Of a stretch of DNA of 64,000 nt, positions 28,001-36,706 are shown one piece after another. Position 1 is the stretch's first letter. Each line of letters starts with the position of its first letter. Made by a program: the position numbers and the translations under genes. Source of the stretch: Endozoicomonas euniceicola. GTDB taxonomy: Bacteria; Pseudomonadota; Gammaproteobacteria; Pseudomonadales; Endozoicomonadaceae. The notes under the pieces are model-generated. The model was not told the origin of the DNA. It saw only the letters and a program-made list of their open reading frames with translations, and did not search any database. The stretch lies in assembly GCF_025562755.1 (NCBI RefSeq), contig NZ_CP103300.1, forward strand, positions 1,636,001-1,700,000, read 5' to 3'.

Positions 28001-29295
28001 TCCACCTGCACATAGTCACCGGACGCTACCCGATTCACCCAGGAGGTCATGGTACGAATGGGTTTTACCAGCCTGCGGGTGATCACCAGGGCAATCATTA
28101 ACACCAGCAGGATGGTGATTGCGGTAATAAACAACAGTCGGTTCCTGAAGCTTTTCACCGAAGCAAAAGCGTCTGTTTCCAGAACCTCCGAAATCATCAC
28201 CAGTGGCGTGCCCGCCACATTAATGGGGTGAAAAGTACCCAGAACAGGCTGCTCGCCCGCATTTTCATAACTGAGAATATGAGACCGACTGGCAACCAGT
28301 AACTCTTTTGTCTTCGAAGGTTTCCCGGCTGCCTCCACATCCAGGCTCAAATCAGAAAACTCATTTTCACTTAATTCATCATGGTCATGGCCGTGATCGT
28401 GATCCAGGTGTTCATCAAGCTCAACAAACTCGAAAGTCTCATCATCCAGACGACTGATCCAGTTTTCGACAAGGGGGTTATTGACCCGAATCTTCATGGT
28501 CTGATCAGACCCCAGTTCTGTTCCGTAGCGAACATACCGGTCTATACCAACGAGGTAAGATTTCAGCCCTGCACCAAACTGGTTATCATTCTCGAATATA
28601 CTCTGGACGTTATAAGCCAGTATCTGAACCGCCAGCACGCCATCCACGTCTTCCCGATCATTGATAATCGGCAAAATAAAGAAGCTAACGGGTTGGTCAT
28701 GAATGGCAGGGTATAAATCCACATCCGCATAACGGGGCTCAGCCTGCTCTATGCTGTTTTTGACCGCATGAGAAAAAGAGGTGGTTTTAAGTGCTTCATC
28801 TTCAAACAGGTTTTTTCCAAGGTCGGAATAAGCGTTCACCGTGTAAAGAATATTGCCATTGGCATCAGCCAGAATGACATCGGAATAATCGTAGTAGCGC
28901 AGAAAATCAAGAAACTCTCTGGAATAGTCATCCAGTATGTAGTTGTAAGGCTCGGAGTAAACAAAATCATTCAGGCTGTTATTGGATTCAGTAAAACCTT
29001 TTTCAAGTTTCTGCAGAAAAGTCTGTGCAATGCCTGCCTTTATAAACAGGTTGGTGACCACCGAATCAAAGTAATCATTAATTTGCTGGCTCAACAGGAG
29101 GTTGATGGTGGTCAGCTCCTGATAACGGCTGTCAACAATGGCATCTTTTCCTTCCCGGTATTCAATAAAGCCAATGATTGCGATGGGGGTTAAAGACAAT
29201 GCCATGAACCAGCTAAACAAAGTGGCTGCGAGCCCATGTCTGAATTTGGTTTGCGATTGTTGATTCTCTGCTTGCTTCATAAGGGGCAAATCCAT
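25084..29295 (-). CDS. Large hybrid sensor histidine kinase with three receivers
   Basis: A 1403-aa inner-membrane kinase. Order: membrane helix (about 24-45), periplasmic Cache-like sensor (about 46-375), second helix, HAMP (about 400-455), GAF (about 480-620), a long Glu/Gln-rich coiled coil (about 630-715), HisKA with His732 in NMSHELRTPLNS, HATPase, then three receiver domains. The last has its phospho-acceptor Asp1334 in LVLMDIMMPVMDG; the first two have VLDLGLPDMDG and VMDVDLPDISG. An unusual HLDHDHGHDHD cluster at about residues 297-307 lies in the periplasmic domain and could bind metal. It heads the operon with cheR, cheB and the GGDEF gene. Confidence 0.92.
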   Translation of the reverse strand: MDLPLMKQAENQQSQTKFRHGLAATLFSWFMALSLTPIAIIGFIEYREGKDAIVDSRYQELTTINLLLSQQINDYFDSVVTNLFIKAGIAQTFLQKLEKGFTESNNSLNDFVYSEPYNYILDDYSREFLDFLRYYDYSDVILADANGNILYTVNAYSDLGKNLFEDEALKTTSFSHAVKNSIEQAEPRYADVDLYPAIHDQPVSFFILPIINDREDVDGVLAVQILAYNVQSIFENDNQFGAGLKSYLVGIDRYVRYGTELGSDQTMKIRVNNPLVENWISRLDDETFEFVELDEHLDHDHGHDHDELSENEFSDLSLDVEAAGKPSKTKELLVASRSHILSYENAGEQPVLGTFHPINVAGTPLVMISEVLETDAFASVKSFRNRLLFITAITILLVLMIALVITRRLVKPIRTMTSWVNRVASGDYVQVDVISGHNEISELSSSFAEMTEKLRRVINDNQKKSWQQDGQAGLNNSIRGEQEIAELCKNIVSYLAQYLDMQTGAMYVVDDDKQLQLMGSYAWSQRKQTKNSFELGEGMVGQAALEQQTIELTNLPDDYMTVESGLGMTSPRSVIVMPLIYENEVKGVLEFGLLKPLTEDHKAFLEQSVESVAISINSAQYRTRVNQLLGKTTKQSEAMREQQEELKAVNDELENRARILEESQEELQAQSEEMQKSNVELEEKTEMLQQQKAEIERKNLDIELSSKTLEEKAKELELASKYKSEFLANMSHELRTPLNSLLLLAQMLADNDEGNLSEDQIESAEVIYNGGKELLDLINDILDLSKVEAGKMAVNLEDVDIEELCTSARTLFKPLADDKGLDFSVEVDPGTTRCILSDSQRLMQIIKNFLSNGFKFTESGGVYIRIHNTSRQTEHGEETYVAFDVRDTGIGIPKEKQKVIFEAFQQADGSTSRQYGGTGLGLAISREMANMLGGYIGLVSTENEGTTFTLYLPDNAVCSLTGEKILAESYSPAVSDGLSGVATNKTAAAQGKARKKVREMAATPKPSPKVNAAPLPSDGKTLLLIEDDEHFSSILSQIAKNHQYVCLTAHSGQEGIELAKSSRPGAIVLDLGLPDMDGEAVLNILKSEPLTRDIPVHIISGRDRDEIQNSQAVGYLTKPVTVADLESVFTTVEQAISSDIRHTLLLDADDSSRAHMKELLVKKGLNVGEAKTAADAMASQLEHEWQCIVMDVDLPDISGLSFLESLYEKLRGKMPSIVIHTSRKFDKEEHNQLQKYSSSMVLKGDLASERVLDEVSLFIHSIEKNKGSNQKAVSMPENSLEGHKILLVDDDLRNTFALSKGLQAIGLEVLIADNGENALNKLEEEEGIELVLMDIMMPVMDGYEAMTKMRENPQLKDLPVIALTAKAMSDDKSKCIDAGANDYMTKPVDLEKLVAMMKLWLFK

Positions 29296-29406
29296 TGCAT
29301 CCTGATCAACCTGATGTTCAGGCTTTAACCCTTATTCAATCGCCCCCGCTGTAGAAAGGTTTAGCGGAAATTCCTCACAGAAATCCGCAAATAAGCTGTT
29401 AGCCAT

Positions 29407-30147
29407 TCAGGCACCAAGATAAGCTTCCTGAACCGCTTCGTTGGTCAACAGAACGCTGCCCTGATCCTGCAGAACAATACGTCCGTTTTCCAGAACATAG
29501 CCCCGGTCTGCCAGCCTGAGTGCCTGATTGGCATTCTGTTCAACCAGAAAAACCGTTACACCTTCGCTCCGTAGCCTGTCGATGATCTCAAAGATCTGCT
29601 GAATAATAATGGGAGCCAGCCCCAGGGAAGGCTCATCCAGAAGCAGTAACCGGGGAGAACTCATCAGCGCCCTGGCAATGGCCAGCATTTGCTGCTCACC
29701 GCCGGACATGGTGCCGCCCCGTTGTTTTAAACGCTCCTTAAGCCGGGGAAATAGCTCTAATACGTGTTCAAGATTTCTCTGAAACCTCTCCCCTTCTGCA
29801 AAAAATCCCCCCATGGTCAGGTTTTCCTCAACCGTGAGGCGGGAAAAAATCCGACGACCTTCCGGTACAATCGCCAGCCCTGAACGCATAATCTCAGACG
29901 TGGGCCTGTGCGTGATGTCCTGACCGTCATAAATAATCCGGCCTGAGCTGGCTTTGGGTTCACCGCAGATCGTCATCAATAAAGACGTTTTGCCCGCCCC
30001 GTTCGCGCCAATCAGAGTAACAATTTCCCCCGGACAGATATCCACGCTGACGCTATCCAGCGCCTGAACCTTGCCATAAAAAGTGGATACCTTTTCCACA
30101 CTCAATAAAGGCTTTCCCATCAACTGTTCAATCACACCATCAGACAT
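29407..30147 (-). CDS. livF: Branched-chain amino acid ABC transporter ATPase LivF
   Basis: One of the two cytoplasmic ATPases that power branched-chain amino acid uptake. Walker A is GANGAGKTS, the signature is MSGGEQQML, and Walker B is LLLLDEPSLGLAP, followed by a conserved switch Glu-Gln (LVEQNA) as usual for LivF. At 246 aa it is of normal length. It begins 3 bases after livG and closes the livHMGF operon. Confidence 0.95.
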   Translation of the reverse strand: MSDGVIEQLMGKPLLSVEKVSTFYGKVQALDSVSVDICPGEIVTLIGANGAGKTSLLMTICGEPKASSGRIIYDGQDITHRPTSEIMRSGLAIVPEGRRIFSRLTVEENLTMGGFFAEGERFQRNLEHVLELFPRLKERLKQRGGTMSGGEQQMLAIARALMSSPRLLLLDEPSLGLAPIIIQQIFEIIDRLRSEGVTVFLVEQNANQALRLADRGYVLENGRIVLQDQGSVLLTNEAVQEAYLGA

Positions 30148-30150
30148 GGT

Positions 30151-30918
30151 TCAGGACTCCCCCAGATAAGCCTTGATCACTTCCGGATGACTTCGCACCC
30201 TGTCCGGAACACCAGAAGCCAATGGCCGCCCCTGGTTAATCACATAAATACGGTCTGAAATATCCATCACCAGTTTCATATCGTGCTCAATCAACAACAC
30301 AGAGACTTTATGATTTTTTCTAAGGTCTGAAATCAGCGCATTCAGCCCGGCGGTTTCATTAGGGTTTAAACCGGCAGCGGGTTCATCCAGCATAAGAAGC
30401 TCAGGTCGGGTCACCATGCAGCGGGCTATTTCCAGTCGCCGTTGCTGACCATAAGCCAGATTTCCCGCTTCCCGGTTGGCAAACTCAGACAACCCCACTT
30501 TATCCAGCCAGTATTCAGACTGCTCCAGAGCCTGCTGCTCACTGCGACGAAAAGCCGGTGTTTTAAACAGACCGGACAACAGGTTGGTGTTCAGGTGTCG
30601 ATGCTGTGCCACCAGAAGGTTTTCCAGTACCGTCATGGATTTAAACAGCCGGACATTCTGAAAAGTCCGAACCAGCCCCAGGCGGGATATTTTAAATCCC
30701 GGCAATTGATGAATAGCCTTTCCCTTAAACCGGACTACACCACCCGTTGGCTTATAAAAGCCCGTCAGGCAATTAAACACCGTTGTTTTACCGGCTCCGT
30801 TTGGCCCGATAATGGAGACAATCTCTCCCAAACGAACTTTCAACGCGACCTGATCCACAGCCAGCAACCCACCAAAGCGCATACTCAAATCATCGGCTTC
30901 CAGTAACCATTCACTCAT
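30151..30918 (-). CDS. livG: Branched-chain amino acid ABC transporter ATPase LivG
   Basis: The second ATPase of the transporter. Walker A is GPNGAGKTT, the signature lies in AGNLAYGQQRRLEIAR, and Walker B in LLMLDEPAAGLNPNE. The NLLVAQH segment and the LIEHDMKLVM switch are typical of LivG. It overlaps livM by 4 bases (ATGA), consistent with translational coupling. Confidence 0.95.
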   Translation of the reverse strand: MSEWLLEADDLSMRFGGLLAVDQVALKVRLGEIVSIIGPNGAGKTTVFNCLTGFYKPTGGVVRFKGKAIHQLPGFKISRLGLVRTFQNVRLFKSMTVLENLLVAQHRHLNTNLLSGLFKTPAFRRSEQQALEQSEYWLDKVGLSEFANREAGNLAYGQQRRLEIARCMVTRPELLMLDEPAAGLNPNETAGLNALISDLRKNHKVSVLLIEHDMKLVMDISDRIYVINQGRPLASGVPDRVRSHPEVIKAYLGES

Positions 30919-32234
30919 GAGGACGCTCCTGCTTCGAGAACCTGATCTTCAGAGGCTTTATTTTTTGTTTTTAATGTCAGGTGGGGACGTTTCATGGGCA
31001 ATAACCCTTCAGGACGCCAGACCATCATGCACACCATCATCAAGCCAAACATCAGCATGCGGTATTCCTGAAACTCCCTCGCCAGTTCCGGCAGCATGGT
31101 CATAATCACCGCCGCAAGAATAACCCCCAGCTGCGACCCCATTCCCCCAAGCACAACAATGGCAAGAATGATGGCTGACTCAATAAAGGTAAACGACTCA
31201 GGACTAATAAACCCCTGTCGTGCAGCAAAGAAAGTACCGGCGAAACCGGCAAACGTCGCACCAATGGTAAAAGCAGACAGTTTAATCGCCGTTGGATTTA
31301 ACCCCAGCGACCGGCAGGCAATATCATCTTCCCTTAAAGCCTCCCAGGCTCTGCCAATAGGCATTCGCAACAGACGATTGATGACAAACAGAGTCGCCAG
31401 CACCAGCAGCAGGGCAAGAATATAAAGAAAGATAACTTTATAAACGCCGCTGTAATCAATACCAAAAAACTCGTGAAAGGTCGTTCCGTCTTTGGCACGC
31501 CGGTTAAACTCCAGGCCAAACAGCGTTGGCTTGGGAATCCGAGAAATGCCATTAGGACCATTGGTCAGTTCCGTCCAGTTATTCAGCAGAATGCGGATAA
31601 TCTCTCCAAACCCCAACGTCACAATGGCAAGGTAATCCCCTCTCAGGCGTAACACCGGAAAACCAAGAATAAAACCAAAGAAGGCAGCCAGCAGCCCACC
31701 GGCTAACAATCCGATCCAGAAATCCACGCCAAAGTACTGGCTCAGCAGCGCGTAACCATAAGCCCCTACCGCATAAAATCCGACATACCCCAAATCCAGC
31801 AAACCCGCCAGACCCACCACAACATTTAGCCCCAACCCCAGCATGACATAAATCAACGTCAGGGTAGCCAGGTCGATAGCGCCTCTTGAGGTATAAAATG
31901 GCCAGACAAATAAAGCGGCAATGGCAAAACAAAGCAGCAGCCTGCGGAGGTTGTTGAAAAAAGAGTTAAAAGAAGCAGGCTTTGTCGTCAGTACCGGCAC
32001 AGCAGGTAAATACTGCCTGACTGACTTAAAACCATCATCCAGCCAGTCCCTGAGGAGCTGAAAGGCAAAAACAACGACTGTCCCTAAGGCGATTGACGTA
32101 TAGACGGATGACTCAACACCCTCAACCCGCAGAATCATACCATCAGACTGAAGTCGTACACCCAGCATAAGGCTGGCAAGAACCACTAACACTACGGATG
32201 ACAGAATGGCCGGAGTCCAGCGAAGTGTTTTCAT
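30915..32234 (-). CDS. livM: Branched-chain amino acid ABC transporter permease LivM
   Basis: An inner-membrane permease of 439 aa. The first 110 residues contain additional hydrophobic segments before the family core, an N-terminal extension also found in other gammaproteobacterial LivM proteins. The core carries GLNVVVGLAGLLDLGYVGFYAVGAY and the EAA-like loop WEALREDDIACRSLGLN, where the ATPases dock. It overlaps livH by 4 bases. Confidence 0.94.
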   Translation of the reverse strand: MKTLRWTPAILSSVVLVVLASLMLGVRLQSDGMILRVEGVESSVYTSIALGTVVVFAFQLLRDWLDDGFKSVRQYLPAVPVLTTKPASFNSFFNNLRRLLLCFAIAALFVWPFYTSRGAIDLATLTLIYVMLGLGLNVVVGLAGLLDLGYVGFYAVGAYGYALLSQYFGVDFWIGLLAGGLLAAFFGFILGFPVLRLRGDYLAIVTLGFGEIIRILLNNWTELTNGPNGISRIPKPTLFGLEFNRRAKDGTTFHEFFGIDYSGVYKVIFLYILALLLVLATLFVINRLLRMPIGRAWEALREDDIACRSLGLNPTAIKLSAFTIGATFAGFAGTFFAARQGFISPESFTFIESAIILAIVVLGGMGSQLGVILAAVIMTMLPELAREFQEYRMLMFGLMMVCMMVWRPEGLLPMKRPHLTLKTKNKASEDQVLEAGASS

Positions 32235-33157
32235 ACTTTTTCTACCTCTGGACGACCAAGAATACCTGTGGGTCTGAACAACAGAATCAGGACCAGCAGG
32301 CTAAAAGCAACAACGTCTTTATACTCACTACTGAAATAACCTGCTGTCATGGCTTCCGTTACCCCAAGAATCAATCCACCCAGTACCGCCCCGGGAATAC
32401 TGCCAATGCCTCCCAGCACCGCCGCAGTAAACGCTTTTAACCCCGCCATAAAGCCAATGTAGGGATTAACCACACCGTAATACAGCCCCAGCAAAACCCC
32501 TGCCACAGCCGCCAGTGCCGCACCAATAACAAACGTCAGTGAAATAATCTGGTTGGTATTAATTCCCAGCAGTCCGGTCATACCCAGATCTTCAGCGCAG
32601 GCCCGGCAGGCTCTGCCCATACGGGAACGGGAAATAAACAGCGTCAGGACCGTCATCGAAATAAAAGTGACCAAAAAAATAATCACCTGCATATACGACA
32701 GGGTTGCATTAAACCCGTCCTCAGGCCCAAAGACCCAGCCACCACTAATCAGCCCCGGCATAGCAATATCCCTGGAACCTTGCGCCAGACGAACATAGTT
32801 TTGCAGAAAAATAGACATACCAATGGCGGATATCAGCGCTATCAGGCGGTTGCTGTTTCTTAAAGGACGATAAGCCACCCGCTCAACCGCAAAGCCGTAG
32901 GTACTGGTGATGATAATGCTGATAATAAAGGCAGCGGCAAGCATTAAAACGACACTGTCAATTCCCATCATGGCCAATGCTGCTAACACAATAAAGGCAA
33001 CATAACTGCCAATCATGTAGAGCTCTCCATGGGCAAAATTGATCATGCCAATTATTCCATAGACCATCGTGTAGCCGATGGCGATGAGTGCGTAGGTGCT
33101 GCCTATTGTCAGTCCGTTAAGTACCTGTTGAATAAGGTAATATCCGGAATCCCCCAT
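32231..33157 (-). CDS. livH: Branched-chain amino acid ABC transporter permease LivH
   Basis: The partner permease, 308 aa, with the family opening NGLTIGSTYALIAIGYTMVYG and the docking loop MGRACRACAEDLGMTGLLGIN. It is complete and intact, but its upstream neighbour livK now lies 13.7 kb away. The 5' 100 bases of this gene plus the leader are duplicated at 38475-38600, so DNA was inserted or rearranged at its promoter. Confidence 0.94.
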   Translation of the reverse strand: MGDSGYYLIQQVLNGLTIGSTYALIAIGYTMVYGIIGMINFAHGELYMIGSYVAFIVLAALAMMGIDSVVLMLAAAFIISIIITSTYGFAVERVAYRPLRNSNRLIALISAIGMSIFLQNYVRLAQGSRDIAMPGLISGGWVFGPEDGFNATLSYMQVIIFLVTFISMTVLTLFISRSRMGRACRACAEDLGMTGLLGINTNQIISLTFVIGAALAAVAGVLLGLYYGVVNPYIGFMAGLKAFTAAVLGGIGSIPGAVLGGLILGVTEAMTAGYFSSEYKDVVAFSLLVLILLFRPTGILGRPEVEKV

Positions 33158-33181
33158 TCTACGACCTCTTTTTTATTATTC
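33057..33181. repeat. livH 5' end, source copy of a direct repeat
   Basis: These 125 bases (the first codons of livH and the leader to its left end) recur at 38475-38600 in the same orientation with a few changes. A second shared block of 46 bases follows each copy, at 33330-33375 and 38621-38666, with three mismatches. Confidence 0.85.
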
Positions 33182-33329
33182 TGGTTAGAAGTGTCTTTTT
33201 GAGCTATTTCTTACTTTTCTTTATATAGTTTGCCCTGATTTTGCCCCAAGATGACAAGCCAGATATGATCTTGGGGCAAGTTGGGGCAAATTATGTAAAT
33301 CCGAGTAAAAATCAATAAAAACCCCATAG

Positions 33330-33375
33330 AGCCTGCCCGATTCTCTCATACGACAATGGTTCTTGGTAGGGAAGG
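33330..33375. repeat. 46-bp repeat at a possible attachment site (left)
   Basis: The block beginning AGCCTGCCCG and ending TTGGTAGGGAAGG matches 38621-38666 at 43 of 46 positions. It sits directly before the truncated integrase and could be a degraded attL, but exact att identity is not seen. Confidence 0.55.
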
Positions 33376-33385
33376 AGTAAAAGTT

Positions 33386-34018
33386 GTGCCGGTAGAAGTA
33401 ACGCCCAGTAAGAATAAGCAAAATAAGCGTGTTTATCGGGTGAGAATCCGAGTCCGGAAAGGAGACTTTCAACGTAGCCAAACCCAGACATTCAACGACA
33501 AGCGTCAGGGGTTATCCTGGGGCAACCGCAAAGAAGAGGAATTCCTCAACGAATACGAACAAATCCAGAGCGGTCGCCCACCGAAACCCAAAGACAGCAA
33601 CCTGACATTATCGGAGTACCTGCAAAAGCTACTGGACTACATGGAAATTCTTCCAGAAAGCGACAGATTTCGTTCAGCAGACCTGTCCTGTCTGCGGAAG
33701 TGGCAAAAAACACCACTGGCTGACATCAAGTCGCCAAACCTGTCCGGTCAGGACCTGATTAACTTCTTTGAACGGCGCATCAGGGAACAGCGCATAAGTC
33801 CGGCAACCAATCATTCGGATATGTGTGTGCTGGTAAAGGCACTCAAATGGCACAGGCGGTTGAACATCCCGTTCAATAACTTCATTACCGATGAGCTGCG
33901 TCAGGATATGTGGGATTTGGGATTAACAGGCAAATCCCGTCATAAAGACATTCGGCCAACAGAGCAACAGGTACTCACCCTTTATCGCCACTTCCGTCCG
34001 CCATGTGGTGCTGCGTAA
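33386..34018 (+). pseudogene. Tyrosine integrase, N-terminal part only
   Basis: From GTG 33386 (GGAAGGAG upstream), 210 residues follow the N-terminal pattern of phage-type integrases: an arm-binding KRVYRVRIRVRKG segment, a short helix linker, then a SAM-like core-binding domain (about residues 70-190) ending at TEQQVLTLYRHF. The frame then runs into foreign sequence and stops. The catalytic domain with its Arg-His-Arg-His-Tyr set is absent, so the protein cannot recombine DNA. Truncation probably occurred at a junction with the next fragment. Confidence 0.65.
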
Positions 34019-34360
34019 ACGCACGACGCTGGGAGACGCTGGCTTACTGAAAAAGATTAGCGTTGATATCCATCCGAACCTGAACCTGATCCGTGAGGTC
34101 AATGACTTCCATACGCTGTTTGAAGGGCAGGCACTGCGCACCAGCGAGCATTTCCGCGAAGCCTACGGGGAAGCAGAGTGTTCGGCAAAACCCTGGGTGA
34201 AAAGATGGACGAGTATATCCACGACCACAGCGAAGCCAATGGCTTTGACCTGAGATACAACGCCTCCATGCAGCCATCCGACAATGACTGGCGGGATTGC
34301 TCTCAGGTGCTTTCACAGCGTGACTTTGCCAGCTTGATGCGGGAAGGGTGGAGCCGTTAG
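34015..34360 (+). pseudogene. Frameshifted remnant of an unrecognised gene
   Basis: Two frames overlap at about 34170. The first gives a stretch running from RKRTTLGDAG through LRTSEHFREAYGE. The second continues with VFGKTLGEKMDEYI and ends REGWSR. Both look protein-like and join naturally if one base is shifted, so this is the broken C-terminal part of a gene. I do not recognise the family. Confidence 0.45.
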
Positions 34361-34824
34361 GAGGCGGTCTTGAAAAAGGGAACCTGGATTCTGGGCAGTT
34401 GCATCCGGCTGCATGTACTGGTCAGATATTCCCGCCAGTAGGGCCATACATTGAACATGACATTTCGGGTCGCAAATGCCTCAATAGCCTCTGCACTCAG
34501 TTCCGGATCAAGCATTTCATATTCAGCAACAAAGGTTGCCTCAATAAGCGCCTTTTGCTCCAGTTCACCATTGACTGGCAGCATCATCCGGCTGCCAACA
34601 TCGGCGTAAAAACGGACAATCCTGGCCTTCAGTCCGTCATCGTCCTCAAAGTCGATCTGTTCCGTTCTGGAGACTAGATGCTTCGACTGAATCTGTAAGT
34701 TTTCTATTGCCGGGTCATAAGCCGGAAAAAACTGCTCAGCCATCCAGCAGTTAGCAGAAAATAAAGAAACGCTATTGATCTCCAGGGCTTTAACAGCCTG
34801 TTTCAGTGCTTCGTCATTCACCAT
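34357..34824 (-). CDS. SecB-like chaperone, probable member of a toxin-antitoxin-chaperone system
   Basis: A 155-aa soluble protein. The last 40 residues (NVMFNVWPYWREYLTSTCSR, then LPRIQVPFF) match the conserved C-terminal SecB motif, in which (F/V)WPYxREYV and LPP blocks form the tetramer and substrate groove. The earlier beta-strand region is diverged from housekeeping SecB. SecB-like proteins of this type are known partners of HigBA, MqsRA and HicAB antitoxins. Here hicAB lies upstream on the same strand, separated only by an IS605 element. The ATG overlaps the end of an upstream open frame. Confidence 0.75.
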   Translation of the reverse strand: MVNDEALKQAVKALEINSVSLFSANCWMAEQFFPAYDPAIENLQIQSKHLVSRTEQIDFEDDDGLKARIVRFYADVGSRMMLPVNGELEQKALIEATFVAEYEMLDPELSAEAIEAFATRNVMFNVWPYWREYLTSTCSRMQLPRIQVPFFKTAS

Positions 34825-34985
34825 AGTGCCTGGATGCCTGTTGGGTTGGATCGATTGGATTTGACTGGCTATGAACCAGTCTCAAACCTGCATGGCTGCT
34901 CTTGTTTACAACAGCTTTGACGGGCATCGCCCTAGCGTAGGGATCACTGGCAGCCGCACAAAAGCCTGAAGAGTAGGTGACTGCT

Positions 34986-35005
34986 CCCCACCCTATCGGG
35001 TGAGG
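34986..35005 (-). repeat. Right-end hairpin of the IS605 element
   Basis: An 8-bp imperfect stem (CCCCACCC / GGGTGAGG) with a 4-base loop lies just downstream of the tnpB stop, where the TnpA recognition hairpin and the 3' part of the TnpB guide RNA are expected. Confidence 0.75.
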
Positions 35006-35016
35006 CTTCTGATTTC

Positions 35017-36189
35017 TTAGGCAGCAACCGACAGTATGCCGGATTTACGCAAGCCTCCATCAGCAGAAACGGACAGTCCTTCCGCCTTTAATTTCAATAT
35101 GCCTTGCTTCTTGATATTGCGAGCTGCATTAATATCCCGGTCATGGATAGCACCACAGCTACACTCCCATGATCGGATTCTCAATGGCATTTTTTCCTGT
35201 TTCAAATCGCAGACTGAGCAAGTTTTAGAGGATGCAAACCACTGGTCTATCTTCACCAGATGTTTACCTTCCTGCTTTGCCTTGTATTCGAGTTTGGTTA
35301 TCAGTGAGTGCCAGCCAGCATCAGCAATAGAACGAGCAAGACGCTTGTTCTTGAGCATGTTTTTAACTTTCAGTGTCTCCACAATCACCGCTTGGTTTTC
35401 GTCGATGAGTTGTTTTGATAGCTTATGCTGAAAATCATTACGGGCAAAGGCTACACGCTCATGCGCCTTTGCCACCAATAAACGGGCTTTGTGCCTACCT
35501 TTTGAGCCTTTCTTGCAGCGAGATAGAGCCTGTTGTTTTCTTTTCAGGTTACGTTGTGCTTTTTTCAGAAAGCGAGGATTGCCAGTCTTATGGCCGGTAC
35601 TGGTGATAGCCAGATCAGTAATCCCCATATCAACACCGACAACCTGATTAGCTTCAAGATTATCAATCTGTTTTGGTTGTTCCTGGGTATCATCAGCCAA
35701 TATGGAGGCAAAATACTTGCCGGTTAGCGTTCTGCTCAGGGTGATAGACTTCACCTTACCCACTATTTCACGATGCACTTTAGCCCTTATGGGCTTGCAC
35801 TTGGGGATTTTTATCCCGTTATCGCCCACAGAGACAGACGTACAATGGTAGCTACTTTGCTTGCCATGCTTTTTCTTGAAGCGAGGAAATCTTGCCTGCA
35901 ATTTGGGATTGAAAAAGTTTTGAAAGGCCGTATCCAGATTGATAGTGGCCTGTTGCAGTGCAATAGAGTCAGCGTTTTTCAGCCATGAGTACTTTCGGCT
36001 TTTCTTGGCTTTTGCCAGCAAGGGCTTCAGGTGTTTTTTGGGAGAAAGGCTCTGCCCACGAACCTTGTAATAATGAACCTTAATAGCCAGGGCCTTGTTC
36101 CATACGAACCGCACAGCATCAAACTGACGGTCGAGAAATTCCGCCTGCTCTGATGTTGGATAGATTCGTACTTTGGTGGCTCTCAGCAT
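35017..36189 (-). CDS. tnpB: TnpB, RNA-guided nuclease of IS200/IS605
   Basis: At 390 aa it is a full-length TnpB with an N-terminal helix-turn-helix (KVRIYPTSEQAEFLDRQF) and a split RuvC domain. The RuvC acid residues are Asp187 (GVDMGI), Glu271 (VETLKV) and Asp350/Asp352 (HDRDINAARN). The zinc ribbon between them is CSVC-x-CSC (near residues 331-346). TnpB proteins cut DNA guided by an RNA from the element's right end and promote retention of the IS. It is divergent from tnpA. Confidence 0.93.
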   Translation of the reverse strand: MLRATKVRIYPTSEQAEFLDRQFDAVRFVWNKALAIKVHYYKVRGQSLSPKKHLKPLLAKAKKSRKYSWLKNADSIALQQATINLDTAFQNFFNPKLQARFPRFKKKHGKQSSYHCTSVSVGDNGIKIPKCKPIRAKVHREIVGKVKSITLSRTLTGKYFASILADDTQEQPKQIDNLEANQVVGVDMGITDLAITSTGHKTGNPRFLKKAQRNLKRKQQALSRCKKGSKGRHKARLLVAKAHERVAFARNDFQHKLSKQLIDENQAVIVETLKVKNMLKNKRLARSIADAGWHSLITKLEYKAKQEGKHLVKIDQWFASSKTCSVCDLKQEKMPLRIRSWECSCGAIHDRDINAARNIKKQGILKLKAEGLSVSADGGLRKSGILSVAA

Positions 36190-36254
36190 GGAACGTTATT
36201 TCAGTGCTCATTAATATAAACTTCATATTACAGGTATTTGAAAGAGGTTTTCAA

Positions 36255-36683
36255 GTGAGCGCACACAATAAAGATTTACTTAAAGGGTATCTTCGCAAAC
36301 GACATAGCGTTACCAAGCTGGTTATTCATTTGGTGTTCACGACAAAGTACAGACGAAAGCTTTTTGATGGCTATATGATCAAGCAGTTACGGGAGTCGTT
36401 CGAGAGTGCATGTGAAAAACTGGAATGCCAGTTACTTGAAATGGATGGCGAAAAAGATCACGTACACCTGTTGGTGACCTACCCACCAAAACTGGCTATC
36501 AGTGTCATGGTAAATAATCTCAAATCAACATCATCAAGACGGTTGCGAATGCTGAATACCCACCTTACTGCTCAGAGCAAAGCAGGCTTAATGTGGTCAA
36601 GGTCTTACTTTGCTTGCAGTGCTGGCGGTGCAACTATCGAGACTCTGAAGGACTACGTTAATAGCCAGAGTACACCAGATTGA
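36255..36683 (+). CDS. tnpA: TnpA, Y1 HUH transposase of IS200/IS605
   Basis: A 142-aa single-strand transposase. The HUH metal motif appears in EKDHVHLLVTYPP, and the nucleophilic tyrosine is Tyr134 in TLKDYVNSQ. The start is taken as GTG 36255, which has AGAGG 7 bases upstream; the frame extends further but has no ribosome site. The length and VIHLVFTTKYRRKLF opening are typical of the family. Confidence 0.9.
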   Translation: MSAHNKDLLKGYLRKRHSVTKLVIHLVFTTKYRRKLFDGYMIKQLRESFESACEKLECQLLEMDGEKDHVHLLVTYPPKLAISVMVNNLKSTSSRRLRMLNTHLTAQSKAGLMWSRSYFACSAGGATIETLKDYVNSQSTPD

Positions 36684-36687
36684 TGGC

Positions 36688-36706
36688 GGAAGGCTCTGCG
36701 CCTTCC
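36688..36706 (+). repeat. Left-end hairpin of the IS605 element
   Basis: A perfect 7-bp stem (GGAAGGC / GCCTTCC) with loop TCTGC lies 5 bases after the tnpA stop and 5 bases from the hicB stop codon. Confidence 0.75.

Noticed and set aside
34825..34976. Annotating the open minus-strand frame as a gene
   Set aside because: It has no start codon of its own and is only about 50 codons long, so chance is not excluded; kept as an inference about the HicB tail.
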